Assembly: GCA_013350335.1 (NCBI GenBank)
Contig: CM023537.1
Location: 47,428,111-47,492,110 of the forward strand
Source: Chimonanthus salicifolius
Taxonomy: Eukaryota > Streptophyta > Magnoliopsida > Laurales > Calycanthaceae
Reading direction: 5' to 3'
DNA length: 64,000 nucleotides
Below are positions 10,602 to 20,980 of this stretch, piece after piece (the first letter of the stretch is position 1; each line of letters starts with the position of its first letter). The notes under the pieces are model-generated. The model was not told the origin of the DNA, ran no database searches, and saw nothing but the letters and a program-made list of their open reading frames with translations. Made by a program: the position numbers and the translations under genes.

Positions 10602-12059
10602 CAGGGCTGACTTAATGCAAATGGGGGCCTAAGGTGAAAATTTTAATTATAGCCTTTTTCGTATTTAAAATATTATTATAAATAATATTTAGTTAAAATT
10701 TTAATTATATAAATATATAATTATCTAAAATCTATTTTTCTTATCAAATTCCAACAATTCACATACTATCAAATGATAATTACTAGAGAAGGAATTCTCC
10801 AAAATCTAAGACTAGCAAAAATGCGTTAATTCAAAAATTTAGAGAATTATAGAATTCTTTTAGAATTTTTACCAAATAAGCTTTTAATGTATCCTCATCA
10901 CTTAAAAAAACAACAAAAGATTCATAAAATGAGAAAATAAAGAAAACAAGTAGAAGAGAAATATCTTCCAGCTGATTGAACTTGATGCTTCTTTCAAGCA
11001 TTCCAGTAGATTCCGACCTTTCGGAGAAATACCCATAATTAGGGTGATATAATGCAAAGTGAATTAAATCCTTCACCTATTATTATGAAATGAAGTAATC
11101 AAAATAGACACAATGAAATAATCAAAGATTTCTTTCAAGAAAAAAATAGATGATGACGAATAAAAATGACTCACAAAACTAAAAAGTAGAAGCAGTCTAA
11201 AAAATTTGAAAATTCAAAAAATGAAGAGATTTTCGAGTCACCATAAATATCTGAACAAAGAATATAGTCCAGCAACCAAAAAGAAACAATGAAGAAGAAA
11301 CGTTTAAAAAAAAAAAAAAAAGAGGAGAAGAATGGCACGAAAAAAATTTATAAAAAAATCTCAAAAAACTCACGAGGAATATCGCCAACAATGTGAGAGA
11401 AGGATGCCGTCGATAGGACCCATTTCAAATAAATTCTAACCACCCAACCCACCCAACCCTTTCTGCTTCTATGCATCTTCGTATGGATCAATGCACAAAC
11501 CTTTTTTACTGTTATTTTTTTTTCTTCTCTCTTTCTATCTGGGCAGTCATCGACCCAGCCTGTAAATACCATGCTTGTAAATACCATGCTTCTGGCTACA
11601 ACCCTCTCACATCTGCAACCTCTTTTCTCTACTTGCTCTCTATCTTCTCTCCGTAGCTGCAACAACGCAAAGGGCAAAGGGCAGTAGTAGATGAGGCCTT
11701 TCCACTGGATCTTGTTCTGCGGCCTGCAACTCTCCAAAGAGATCAAGAAGAGGGTCAGTGATAGAAAGGGGTAGGTTTACTAGAATAAGAGAAGTTTTAG
11801 GGAAAAAATGAGAGATTTGCTGTCGATTTAGGAGGGGTTGGCCAAGATAGAGGGTGCGTACGAGAGATTTAGTGAAAATGGCGGGATAATCGCTGCCTGT
11901 TCGCGACGATTGAGGAAAGATGAGGATGGTCGAAAGATTTGGGGAAAATGGCGAGGGACTGCGTTGAGATTTTTGGGGAAAGAGGGTGAGATGAAATAAA
12001 CCTAAGGAGCAACACGATTTTGGGTGCCTAAGGCAACCGCCTAAGATGCCTTACCCTTG
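10602..12059. mobile_element. hAT-like element B carrying a captured gene exon
   Basis: It starts CAGGGCTGACTTAATGC with GGGGGCCTAAGG just inside, and ends CCTAAGATGCCTTACCCTTG, the same layout as element A: terminal CARGG and subterminal GGCCTAAGG/GCCTAAGGC on the two sides. A 35-40 bp AT-rich block near the left end is shared with A. I found no transposase ORF. The element sits in a pyrimidine-rich target. Flanking octamers do not match, so the TSD is lost or the ends are off by some bases. It holds an exon-like segment at 10,966-11,076. Confidence 0.55.
10966..11076 (-). pseudogene. captured exon of NDUFAF7-like (DUF185) methyltransferase
   Basis: The reverse strand has an AG acceptor directly before GTG at 11,076, then 37 uninterrupted codons containing DLIHFALYHPNYGYF and a downstream SIKFNQLE. 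The family is the SAM-dependent methyltransferases of the NDUFAF7/DUF185 group, which in animals methylate a complex I subunit in mitochondria. Its N-terminal region carries a (D/I)FIH-ALYHP-HGYFS pattern, which this matches. Only one exon is present and the rest of the gene is absent nearby; no GT donor is visible at the expected exon end. It sits inside a hAT-like element, so I read it as a transduplicated fragment without function. Recognition is from memory of the family, not a database search. Confidence 0.5.
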
Positions 12060-12187
12060 AAAGAGAGTGCTTTCCCTCTTCTCTTCGTCTCTCCTCTCTC
12101 ACCTCTTTGTTTTTTGCTCTCTTTTCTATTCTCTTATCTCTATTTTTCGCTCTCTCCTCTCCTCTTTCCCTCTCCATACTCTATAAA

Positions 12188-12479
12188 TTCTTGGAATGGC
12201 GAAAGAAGTTTAGTGCCGATACCAGCCATCGATGAAGATATTGGGTTCAAAGAGCTAGAAGGAGTTGTAGCTTACATGCATGTAAACACAGAAAAAGGCC
12301 ATCCCATTTGCTACATTGCTTATGGGGTGTTTAAAGATAAGGAGATGTATGAGAGTGTTTTTGGAGATGAGAAGATGAAGATGTTCTTGAGGTGGAGAGT
12401 TCAGGTGCTTGAGAGGGGCATTAATCTCTTGCTGTTCAAGCTTGGTGGAATAAACTCCATCATTCAAGTGACTGATTTG
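12188..12479 (+). pseudogene. patellin-like (Sec14/CRAL-TRIO) gene fragment
   Basis: Translation gives FLEWRKKFSADT at 12,188-12,223 and, after a +1 shift near 12,222-12,228, IDEDIGFKELEGVVAYMH, then GHPICYIAYGVF, FLRWRVQVLERGI and GGINSIIQVTDL. This order matches plant patellins just before and into the CRAL-TRIO (Sec14) lipid-binding domain; in the family these proteins bind phosphoinositides and act in membrane trafficking at the cell plate. About 97 residues of a protein usually several hundred long are present, with no start, no GOLD domain and a frameshift. After TDL the similarity stops. I infer a captured or truncated non-functional copy next to hAT-like element B. Confidence 0.75.
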
Positions 12480-12750
12480 TACCATTTGCTTCAATTCATG
12501 TTCTTCACCTGCAGAATGATCTTCTTGCAATTTTAATACAACTTTTGTTTGAGTCAATTGCTATTAAATAGTTTTTAATCAATGAGATGTGAATCAACAT
12601 TGTTATGCAATATAGAAATTTTCATCTGAATACATTTAATAGTTTTTTTCCTAGAAAAGGTATATAAGAAGAACATGTATCAAAAATCAAAACGGAGTGA
12701 TCTAACGAAGGTACATCTATATAGGAATAATCCGTACAGTAAAAAGAAGT
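12480..12750. other. unannotated stretch
   Basis: AT-rich, with no coding or repeat boundary recognised. Confidence 0.3.
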
Positions 12751-12923
12751 CAGGCTGCAGGTCGGGTTGGGTTAAGAAACAATTCGGGTCGTGTCTGGTT
12801 AGTAATTCGGGTCGGGTCGGGTTAAGAAATTCGGGTTGGGTCGGGTCGGGTTCAATATGTTTTGACATGGGTTAGGGCTGGGTTTATCAAAACCCGACCC
12901 ATCCAACCTGAGTTTCAGCCCTA
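12751..12923. repeat. GGGTCGGG-rich small inverted element
   Basis: It starts CAGGCTGCAGGTCGGGTTGG and ends ACCTGAGTTTCAGCCCTA, whose reverse complement (TAGGGCTGAAACTCAGGT) mirrors the start. The interior is repeated GGGTCGGGTCGGGTT-type sequence. It is a typical plant hAT-like MITE; the 8-bp TSD is not recognisable. Open frames in the block are repeat artefacts. Confidence 0.55.
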
Positions 12924-13333
12924 CTACTGCATATTATAGATTTGATCCCTTCAATCTAGTGTATTGGGGCAAAATCAACGGTGAAAATTATTTTACAGTT
13001 TCTGGAGTCATCCAAACTTAGAATTTAGATCCATATTCGCATGTGTGTCTACAGCGAGGAGATCTATGTTGTGATTGGTGTTAATTTGGAAAGATAGAAG
13101 AAGGAACTTTGAGAACAGGAAGAAATCGGGATAAATGGAGTTTATTGTGTTTGGCTTTGTTCTCGGACTAGATAGGAGGTATTCTCAAGACAAGGGACTA
13201 GACTATCTGAGAAGAAAGACAAGGTGGTGCAACCGAACTTGCGTTGTAGGAATGAGTTTGGGCTTTAAACTCATTGATTATCTTTCTTTGGAGGAGGCGT
13301 GAGTGGCTAAAGTAATGAAAGGCATCTCAGCAG
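12924..13333. other. unannotated stretch
   Basis: No coding or repeat boundary recognised. Confidence 0.3.
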
Positions 13334-13583
13334 GCAATGCTCGAGGTGGAGTCCTTTGAGAAAGGACTGATCAGTCTTTCTCACTGAAGGTTGATGGATC
13401 ATCCCAGGCCGTGGAATAGGCATCTTATACAAGATGTGGAGTTGCAGATGCAACATAGGAATCTAGGCGGCAATGTTCGAGGTGGAACCCTTCTCACTAA
13501 AGGCGAGTGGATCATTCAAGGATGTGGAGATGGGCATTTTACACAAGATGCGGAACTGTTTGTATGGCACAACGGGTGGAGAA
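13334..13583. repeat. degenerate tandem duplication, about 136 bp, ending in a purine tract
   Basis: Two diverged copies begin GCAATGCTCGAGGTGGA (13,334) and GCAATGTTCGAGGTGGA (13,470), and share a GGATCAT-CA and a TA-ACAAGATG-GGA block. The segment ends in a purine tract (GGGTGGAGAA) directly against the Sirevirus-type LTR, the position of a polypurine tract, so it may be the 3' edge of an internal domain. Confidence 0.5.
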
Positions 13584-15353
13584 TGTTAGTGCCCCGACTT
13601 GTCGAGTCACCTATTTGTTAATTCCATGACTTAGGTGAAGCATTGCCTTGGAAGAATTAAGAAATGAACAAGACTCGAGAGTGGTGTGAATATTGAATCA
13701 AGACCTTAAGGTGGAAGATCAAGTGTAAGATTCAAGCATCATCAAGTGTATTGCAATCATACAGGTAAAACTGGCCATAGATGATCTTAGTTGGAACCCA
13801 CACCTTTAGTGGACCTTGCCTAGGCTTAGTAGAATATGTTGGTAATAACATTTACATGCCTCAGTGCACCCGAGACTGTCACAGATCTAGATGGGACAAA
13901 CATTGAAAATCTGGTAAACTGTCAAGTTGATACGTTGAGTTTACCAACCGATCGGTGAGACAGGACAGATTCGAGTCGTGGTATTCGACACATCGACTAG
14001 ATTGACAAAGGTTATGGAATGAACACACTGTCATTCGGAGTTGCACTCAGATCGAGTGTATCAAGTTCATCGACTCATCGATGATAACAAGATCGACCCA
14101 TCGATGTCATTGATACATCGGCTGGAAAAATCGAGCTTCTAGTTTGGAATAGGCTGTAAAACTAGGTTGCTCTCAGATCGAGTGTCTTGTGCACATCGAC
14201 ATATCGATGAGGACAGAACGAACCATCAGTGCGCACGACAAGTTGACCTAGGTTGTGTGAGTTCTAGAACTTAAAACTCAGGAATACTCTCAGAATAGAC
14301 ACATCGATGTAATACACCCTTCAATGGATTGACATGTCGACCTGGGTTTGATAAGTTTCTGGACTTGAAACTCTATTTGCATGGTTTTGCCTCAGGCCGA
14401 TACGACCGACACATCGACTATAAGTCATGTTGACCCATTGATGTGATCGACCACCGGTAAGTGACTGATTTATATTCTTTGGAAGCTTAATAGCAAATTG
14501 CAATGTCACTATGCTAGTATCGACTTGTCAACTAGGTTGACCCATCGACAATCCAGATTTGGGATTTTTGTGTTTGCCTATATATTCTACAAACCTTGAC
14601 GAGTTTGATTGGACACCTGGAGAGAGCTTTAAATAGGAAAAACCTTAGGCATTCCCAGACATCCCAACTCCTCTCCATGCACTTCACATAGGTGAATCAT
14701 TTGATAATCCAATCTTCCATAGATTGAGATTAAGAGAGAGGAAGACAAATCAGTCTAGGATAGATATTGGTCACCCAATTTCCTAGAGGCATCCCAAAGA
14801 TTGTGATTGCTCTACATACGACGCATCTTCGTCAACATACGAGATCACATTGGGAAGGAGATTCAAAAGCACATCTTTAGATTGCAAAGCTTCAAAGGCA
14901 AGAGCTTCTAGTTTGATTTTTATTTAAATCATCTTGTATAGTGGATTCAAGAGGGTTTACTCTTGGACCACTATAAAAAATAAAAGGATAAGGACGTAAA
15001 CCAGGATAGCTCGAACCTTTCAAAATCTTAGGGATTGGGTGAAATTCCCATTCAATCGAGTTAGGTGGAATTTCTACTCTATTTGTGAGGGCATAATTCC
15101 CCACATAGTGAATTGGGATAACCCAAGGTTGGGTGAGTCCAACAGTGGATGTAGGAGGGTTTACTCCGAACCAATATAAATATGGTGTTGTGGTGTTAGA
15201 GCATTTTGCTTTGTGTTATTTGTGCACACACAACACATCATGATTAATTTGATTTATCCGCTGCAAATTGTTTAAAGGTCCAACGAATTTGGAAATTGCC
15301 CTATTCACCCCCTCTCTAGGGTCAATCTTGTTCTAGCATACCGAAAACTTTCA
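13584..15353 (+). mobile_element. Sirevirus-type Copia LTR (copy 0)
   Basis: It begins TGTTAGTGCCCCGACTTGTC and ends with a CTATTCACCCCCTCTCTAGG block, then AACTTTCA. It is colinear with the LTRs of the element at 17,067-27,332 and with 40,256-41,478. The C-run before the LTR end is typical of Sirevirus LTRs. The middle (13,980-14,560) is an array of ATCGA / TCGAT palindromic motifs. Flanks are GAGAA and AAGGT, so no TSD; only this LTR is present, and it is either a solo LTR with decayed flanks or the 3' LTR of a deleted element. Confidence 0.75.
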
Positions 15354-15416
15354 AAGGTCTTATAAACACAGGGCAACATTATTCAAGGGGTCAGATTTTT
15401 CGCCAAGGTGGAGATT

Positions 15417-16486
15417 TGTTGAGTTTTACTCAAAAGGCCTTTATTGTTAGGCTTGGCCTATGTTTATGAAAGGTCCACTAGGCAGGCCAGGCCCAATGGT
15501 GTTTCATGCACATGTATATAAGGTTCTTTCCTCTAGGGTTTTGGTAGCTGTGAATGAAGAGAAAAAGAGATTGAGAGGAAGGGATGGCGATGGTTGGTTT
15601 GTAATCTTTGTAATTTATCTGGAAATTTCTTCTTAGTGGAATCATCACGTTCTGTGGATGTAGGTGGTTTTATCAAACCACGTATATCCTATGTACTTGC
15701 TTATTTTTGTGTATGTGATTTTTTATTTTTTATTGATTTGTATGGGTTTATTGCACATAATCAAATTGAATATATTAATATTTAGGGTACCTTTGGCTAC
15801 AACTGTTGCATAGAGGATTGTTTTTCCTTTCTCGTCCTTTATCTTCACATCATCTCCATCAATATGTCTCAGCACTTTTTCTATTATTTCGTTTGTAGTG
15901 GATCGTGTAACACCACACCCACCTAGTTATTCTGGGCATGTGGGAAAAAGTCCCACATCGCCCAGGCAGTTGAGGGATGTGGGTGTTAAAAGAGAGGAAA
16001 GCAGCACACCTCAATAAGAGGCCATTTGGGCCTGGCCTTGTGGGCTGGGCCCAAAGCAAAACCTTGAGGGCGTGTGGCTCAAAGAGGACAATATCTTGTT
16101 GAGTTGGGTCGGGTCGTGACAATTGGTATCAGAGCATGGTTCCATTATCGGCCTGTGTGAGCTCTATACTCTTCTGTGTTGTGTTGTCGGTGTAGACCCC
16201 CTACCAGTGTGACGTGAAAGAACCGAGGACGGATCTGGTATCAAGGGGGTGGATTGTAACACCCACACCCACCCAACTGTTCCTGGGCATGTGGGAAAAA
16301 GTCCCACATCGCCAGGGCAATTGAGGGATGTGGGGGTTAAAAGAGAGAAGAACAGCACACCTTAATAGAGGCCTTTTGGACCTGGCCTTGTGGGCTGGGC
16401 CCAAAGCAAAACCTTGAGGGCGTGTGACTCAAAGAGGACAATATCTTGTTGAGTTGGGTCAGGTCGTGACAGATCGAGCTTCAACA
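15417..16486 (+). mobile_element. Copia-like LTR (family P), split by a TRIM
   Basis: A purine tract (AAGGTGGAGATT) is followed by TGTTGAGTTTTACTC, and the far end reads GCTTCAACA followed by AGTGG, the first bases of a plant Copia primer-binding site. A TATA-like ATGTATATAAGG lies near 15,516. Excluding the TRIM at 15,906-16,471, the LTR is about 500 bp. No TSD could be paired. Confidence 0.55.
15901..16476 (+). mobile_element. complete TRIM retrotransposon with TSD GATCG
   Basis: Two LTRs (15,906-16,121 and 16,255-16,471, both about 216 bp, TGTAACACC...GGTCGTGACA) flank a 133-bp internal region. A perfect tRNA-iMet primer-binding motif TGGTATCAGAGC lies at 16,124-16,135 and a polypurine tract (TCAAGGGGGTGGAT) at 16,241-16,254. 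The 5-bp duplication GATCG flanks it (15,901-15,905 and 16,472-16,476). The LTRs differ by roughly a dozen substitutions and small indels. It has no coding capacity, so movement would depend on other elements' proteins. Confidence 0.95.
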
Positions 16487-17061
16487 AGTGGAGAACAATT
16501 TGATTTCTTGGATAAAAACCGAGTATCCTTGCCTTTCTTGCAAGAGGGACCTTCTCATGGGCTTCAAGCACAATTTCCCAATATTCCCCTTTGTCGCTTT
16601 GGTATAAAAGATTTTGTAGTTTCTTGTAATAGGGCATGTCCATAACAAGTTGGACTATTCTCAAAAGATTCCAGCCAAACACGCCATTCTTTTTCTATGG
16701 CTTCCTTTTTCGAGTCATCAAAGCTAATTTCGTCATCCATCGAACTCACCAACTATGGAGCCATTTTCCTTCTCTTCGACTGAGTCATGCCTCTCTTGGC
16801 CCTTTGCTACTACCTTGGACTTGGAGGATGTCAATGATTAAGGCCCCCTCCGGAAGAGTCGAAATGATCAATCTAAAATATTGCATAAAGTTTGATATGA
16901 ACTTTCAAATTGAACTTTTAAATAATAATATTTTTGAAATTTGGTTGATTATAAAAGAATGATCACATTCATATCGGTGTAGGCTTATTATCTCTCATGG
17001 GACTTATAATTTGGGTTGTAGTATATAAGTTTAAAAAGTTTTATTAAATATGTATTTTATA
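16487..17061 (-). other. possible coding remnant, unidentified
   Basis: The reverse strand from about 16,770 to 16,490 reads as a charged, protein-like sequence split over two frames. One part has DDEISFDDSKKEAIEKEW; the next, one frame away, has DKGEYWEIVLEAHEKVPLAR. I do not recognise a family. It could be a captured gene piece or a retroelement gag remnant. The rest of the interval is AT-rich without signal. Confidence 0.3.
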
Positions 17062-17066
17062 AAAAT

Positions 17067-18549
17067 TGTTAGTGCTCCGACTTTGTTGAGTCCCTATGTT
17101 TGTCAATTCCATGACACGGAAAGAAACACTTCTTAGAAGCGTAAAGACTCAAGGTGATCAAGAGTGAAGATCATGCTCCACCGGATTAAAGCTCATTGTT
17201 ATGGCAATCACAAAACATGTATTTGGCCATAGATGACTTTAGGTGGTACCCACACCTTAGGAGGACCATTCCAAGGCATAGTTGAACAAATGATAAAATC
17301 ATAAAAAGCCTAGAGAGGAAGTTTGATAGTGAATTGGAAGCAAATTTGGAAATATGAATTAAGTTCACTGTTAGCTCGACCATTCATTCCCATCGACCCC
17401 TCGGTGGAGACAAGATCGACCTATCGTGGTCATAGACTGGTCGGCCAGATTGACAGAGGTTCTAGATCATAGAACTGTCATTTTGGGTAAGCCTCTGATC
17501 GAGAGTCTCGTATGCACCGACCCCCCGTCGTGGTCAACGACTCGTCGATGAAAAACTTGTGAGCTCTGGACTTTGAACTCAAGTGAGCTCTCTAGAAAAC
17601 ATACAACTTGGTATTTCAAGACCGATCGAGAGCACCAGGACCGACCCTTCGGTAAAGGGCGACAGGTCGTTCTGGGTAGGATAAGTTTCGGGACATGAAA
17701 CTTTGTATGCATGATGTTGCCCCAGATCAAGACCCTCGTATGGACCGACCTCTCGGTGCCATTACTGTCGACTCATCGACGACATTGACCTGTCGACCAA
17801 GAAATTATTTTACCGTTGGGAGTGCATTTAATGCGCAACTAGGATAGATATTGGTAGAACCAATTTCTTAGTCACCCTAAGATTGTGATTGTTCAACGAC
17901 GGCGACAAAGTGGACCATCAGGATTAACTCGGGAACACATTGGGTGGATCTTGGAGAAGTACACATTAATGAGATAGAGCTATAAAGGCAAGTGCTTCTT
18001 GGTTTTAATTTTATTTAAAACCTTTATACTGTGAAAGTGGATTAAGGAGGCTTGGCTCCAAAACCACTATAAAAAATGTAGAGTGTAGTCTCTAGCACAC
18101 GTGGTGGGTGGAATTCCTAGCCAAATCAAATAGGTGGAATTCCTATTTTACATGTGGTGGGTGAAATTGCCAATCGATTGAGTTAGGTGAAATTTCTACT
18201 CTAATTGTGAGGGTGTAAGTCCAAACTTAGTGAATTTGGGGATAGTTCTAGGTTGAGCTAGTCTTAACAGTGGATGTAGGTTAGCTAACCGACCAACTAT
18301 ATATCTTGTGTCCTTGTGTTTGTGGTGTTAGAGTTAATTCCTTATGTTGATTGCTTAATCACATTTGCTAACACACACAGACACTTGATTGTTATATCCG
18401 CTACACTTAATTAATCAATCAAGTAATTTTTAAAAGAACCAATGATTTTTAGATTGATTTATTCCTCCCTCCCTCCCCCCTCCCCTCCCCTCCCCTCCCC
18501 TCCCCTCCTCTAGGGTCAATTGTGTCTTAGCACCAAGGGAGAACTCTCA
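17067..18549 (+). mobile_element. 5' LTR of the Sirevirus-type element
   Basis: It is 1,483 bp. Compared with the 3' LTR it lacks a 290-bp segment (corresponding to 26,360-26,649), joined at a CAAC microhomology at 17,836-17,839. That segment includes the sequence TTTCTATAAATATC, the best TATA candidate, so this LTR has probably lost its promoter. A simple (CTCCC)n run lies near its end. Confidence 0.88.
18470..18512 (+). repeat. (CTCCC)n simple repeat
   Basis: A pure pyrimidine run of CTCCC units expands the normal CCCCCTCTCTAGG block near the Sirevirus LTR end; the other LTR copies have only a short C/T run here. Confidence 0.9.
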
Positions 18550-18550
18550 A

Positions 18551-18590
18551 TTGGTTGTAATGACTCGACCCGGCGGGCCGTTATATTGGT
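18551..18590 (+). mobile_element. 30-bp LTR-termini-only insertion in the primer-binding site, TSD TTGGT
   Basis: The 30 bases 18,556-18,585 begin TGTAATGACTCGACCCG and end GCGGGCCGTTATA. They look like the two ends of a Gypsy-type LTR joined with almost nothing between. They are flanked by identical TTGGT (18,551-18,555 and 18,586-18,590). One copy of TTGGT plus what follows (ATTAGAGCC) forms the element's tRNA-iMet primer-binding site, so the insert splits it from the LTR end. Confidence 0.7.
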
Positions 18591-18603
18591 ATTAGAGCCT
18601 TGA

Positions 18604-19160
18604 ACAATGACTATGGGAGAAAGCCATGTTATTTCCAATCCTCCATTTGTTTAAATGGAATGTGCCATGACTCATGGAAATTAAAGATGTACATTGTCTT
18701 TATTTCCATTGATGGATATGGTTGGAAATAGGTGAATAAAAAATGGTCTAAACCTATAGAAGAGATATTTGAGAAATCCTCAAATTCCATGACCACTCTG
18801 CCCAAAGACCGAATAACTTGGACTTGTGATGATATGGTTATGTTTTTAGGAAATGTTAAAGTATTAAGAAGCCATCATCAGTGTTGTTTCTCCGAATGAA
18901 ATTGGGAGAATTATGAGATGTGAAACAACAAAAGAGGTATGGGAAAACACATGTAGGGATTACCTCTTCTAGTTCAATGGATGGCTTCACCTCTTTTGAC
19001 AATTGGAGAATCGAGAGTGAGGTGAAAAACTGTCTAAGTACCTCCATTAAAATTGTCCAAGTTGTATCCTCTAGAGAAGAAGAGGATGTTGGAAAGGATC
19101 TTGATGAGGATGGTGACCTCCAAGTATCCTTTGGAACCTTATATAAGATACTTGTTTGTA
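18604..19160 (+). pseudogene. Copia (Sirevirus) gag remnant
   Basis: One frame gives WKLKMYIVFISIDGYGW, the family's W-x-M-x-x-x-L/I-x-S-I-D...W start of gag. Another frame (18,868-18,970) gives AIISVVSPNEIGRI, then TTKEVWENT, matching the conserved 'AL-SSLSPEEF-R', 'C-TAKEIWD-L' blocks of Copia gag. Stops and at least one frameshift separate the pieces; about 185 codons are left. In active elements this protein forms the capsid and packages the RNA. Here only traces remain, and the zinc knuckle and all pol domains are absent. Confidence 0.8.
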
Positions 19161-19189
19161 CAAGTAGGTTTGCACCCTAGTATTGGATT

Positions 19190-20980
19190 ATACTTGCTTC
19201 ATCTCATTTCATATGTTGTGTGACTTGTGCATCATTTGGAAATGAATGAATTTTGTGCATTACGTCTTGTATAGAGTGTGTGTGTGATTACAAATGATCT
19301 TGTGCACATACACAATGTCATTTCATTCCAAGTTGCCTAATCTGTATTTTATGTGGAATGAAACTTGTTCCATGCTTGTGAATGGTATTGTTGATCAAAC
19401 TTTTAGCAAATGCTCTTAGGTAATCCATTCATGTACCAGTCTTTTCAAGGGGTGTAACTCATTGGAGTGTTCTTGAAAGAATGGTAGGGTTGTTTATCAT
19501 GTTTTAAGTGTTAACATGATAAAAAGTATGAAAGCCGTGTGGGTGGTTTCATACCTCATTTCCATATACCTGATTTGTATATCATCTGGGAAATGAATGT
19601 ATGTCATGTGTGCTTGAACTCTCATTTCTATGTACTCTTTATTAGAATACTTTAGAGAAATGGTTGCATGTTGTATGCTCTTGGTTTTCATTCCTATTCG
19701 CTTTATTTGAATACATTTTGAGGAATGATTTTTGTTCACAAGAAACCATGTCTTAGCTAAAACCTGAGAATGCTGCATCTCATGACATCACACACTTGGG
19801 CAATGTATTTGAATTGGTAAATTAAATGTGCCCAAGGTTCTTAGATTGGATTGGATCCATATTTTCAAAATGAACTTATAATGGTGTAGTAATCCATGAT
19901 CCATGATTTTGTGCCTACTTTTAGAGGGTTCTATTGAAACTTCAAATGGCACAAAACTTGTGTGAATGTATATATATACACTGGCATTCAAAGGTGTATA
20001 GGCAAAGCATGATGTATTGTGAACTTGCATACATCATAAGCACACACCCTATCATCCCTTAAGCATCAAATCTTATAGGGATGATTTGTTGACTTTCCAT
20101 TGTTCTAGTGATGTTCTTTATTAACAAATCTATTAGACATTGGAATTGTGATTTGGAGAAAAGATAATGAATCATCTCCAAATCTGTCTCGGCTTGCATT
20201 CATGGTTTAATCCTTCTTATGTGCCTTGAGATTTGTCACATAAAGGTTTGAATGCAACCTTGGGACTGCGCCATAGAGGATTGGCTTTCAAAGAGCAAGA
20301 AATGCCAAAATCTGGATTGATTGGCATTGTGAAAGCCATTTTGATTGGGAAGTCCAAATCCGAGGACTTGGTGCAGTGTTCTCTCAATTGTTGAGCATAG
20401 GAGAGCAGGTCTTGGAAATTGATTGGAAGAAATGCTTCCATCTTTCAATGTTAAGGAATTTCTAACGGTTTGAGTTTTGGGATAAAACTCAAACTATTTT
20501 TCAGATCTTGTTCTTTGAATCTGAAAAATTTGGGCTAAGGTAATTGTTCATTCTTATACTCTTCATTGTAGTATGATATGTTGAATGAATTAGTTACCTT
20601 GGTAGGTTGATGCATTGTACTTGGATTAATATAAATCTATGTATCATACCTGTGTTTTGAAGACAGCTAGAATTTCTTGTAAACCATACAGTTTTGGTTT
20701 TGTATTCATTGGGCTGGCTGGATTCTTCATGATTTCATGAACTGTGTGCATACTTGCTGTCATACCTGATGTTGTTCATGATGTTCTTCACTCATATGTT
20801 CTAATCATGGTATATTTACTATATGAGTGATTCCCTCCTCTAGCATGCATAACTTATGTTTTCAAAAGTATGAATATCTTTGAAAATGCATGTGGCTCCT
20901 GCTCTTCATTCTTCCTTCTCTTAAGTCCAACAATTGGGACTTGTTGAAGCACACTGATTTTGGTGCTTAACACCTTTTGC
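19190..20980 (+). other. Sirevirus internal non-coding region
   Basis: No coding signal. It matches, in reverse, the remaining internal DNA of the second Sirevirus (49,921-50,398, 51,556-52,820): for example, the block around 19,321-19,410 is mirrored at 52,440-52,530. It is thus a shared part of this family and not unrelated filler. Confidence 0.7.

Noticed and set aside
12680..12875. ORFs of about 62-66 codons on both strands
   Set aside because: They are translations of GGGTCGGG repeats.
13579..15358. solo Sirevirus LTR with TSD
   Set aside because: The flanking 5-mers GAGAA and AAGGT differ; the LTR call stands but solo status is unproven.
15906..16471. Cassandra-type TRIM with 5S rRNA promoter
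   Set aside because: No 5S A-box, intermediate element or C-box sequence is visible in the LTRs; it is another TRIM family.
16362..16682. 106-codon reverse ORF as one gene
   Set aside because: Its 3' part is TRIM LTR sequence and only the 5' part is protein-like; the join is an accident of insertion.
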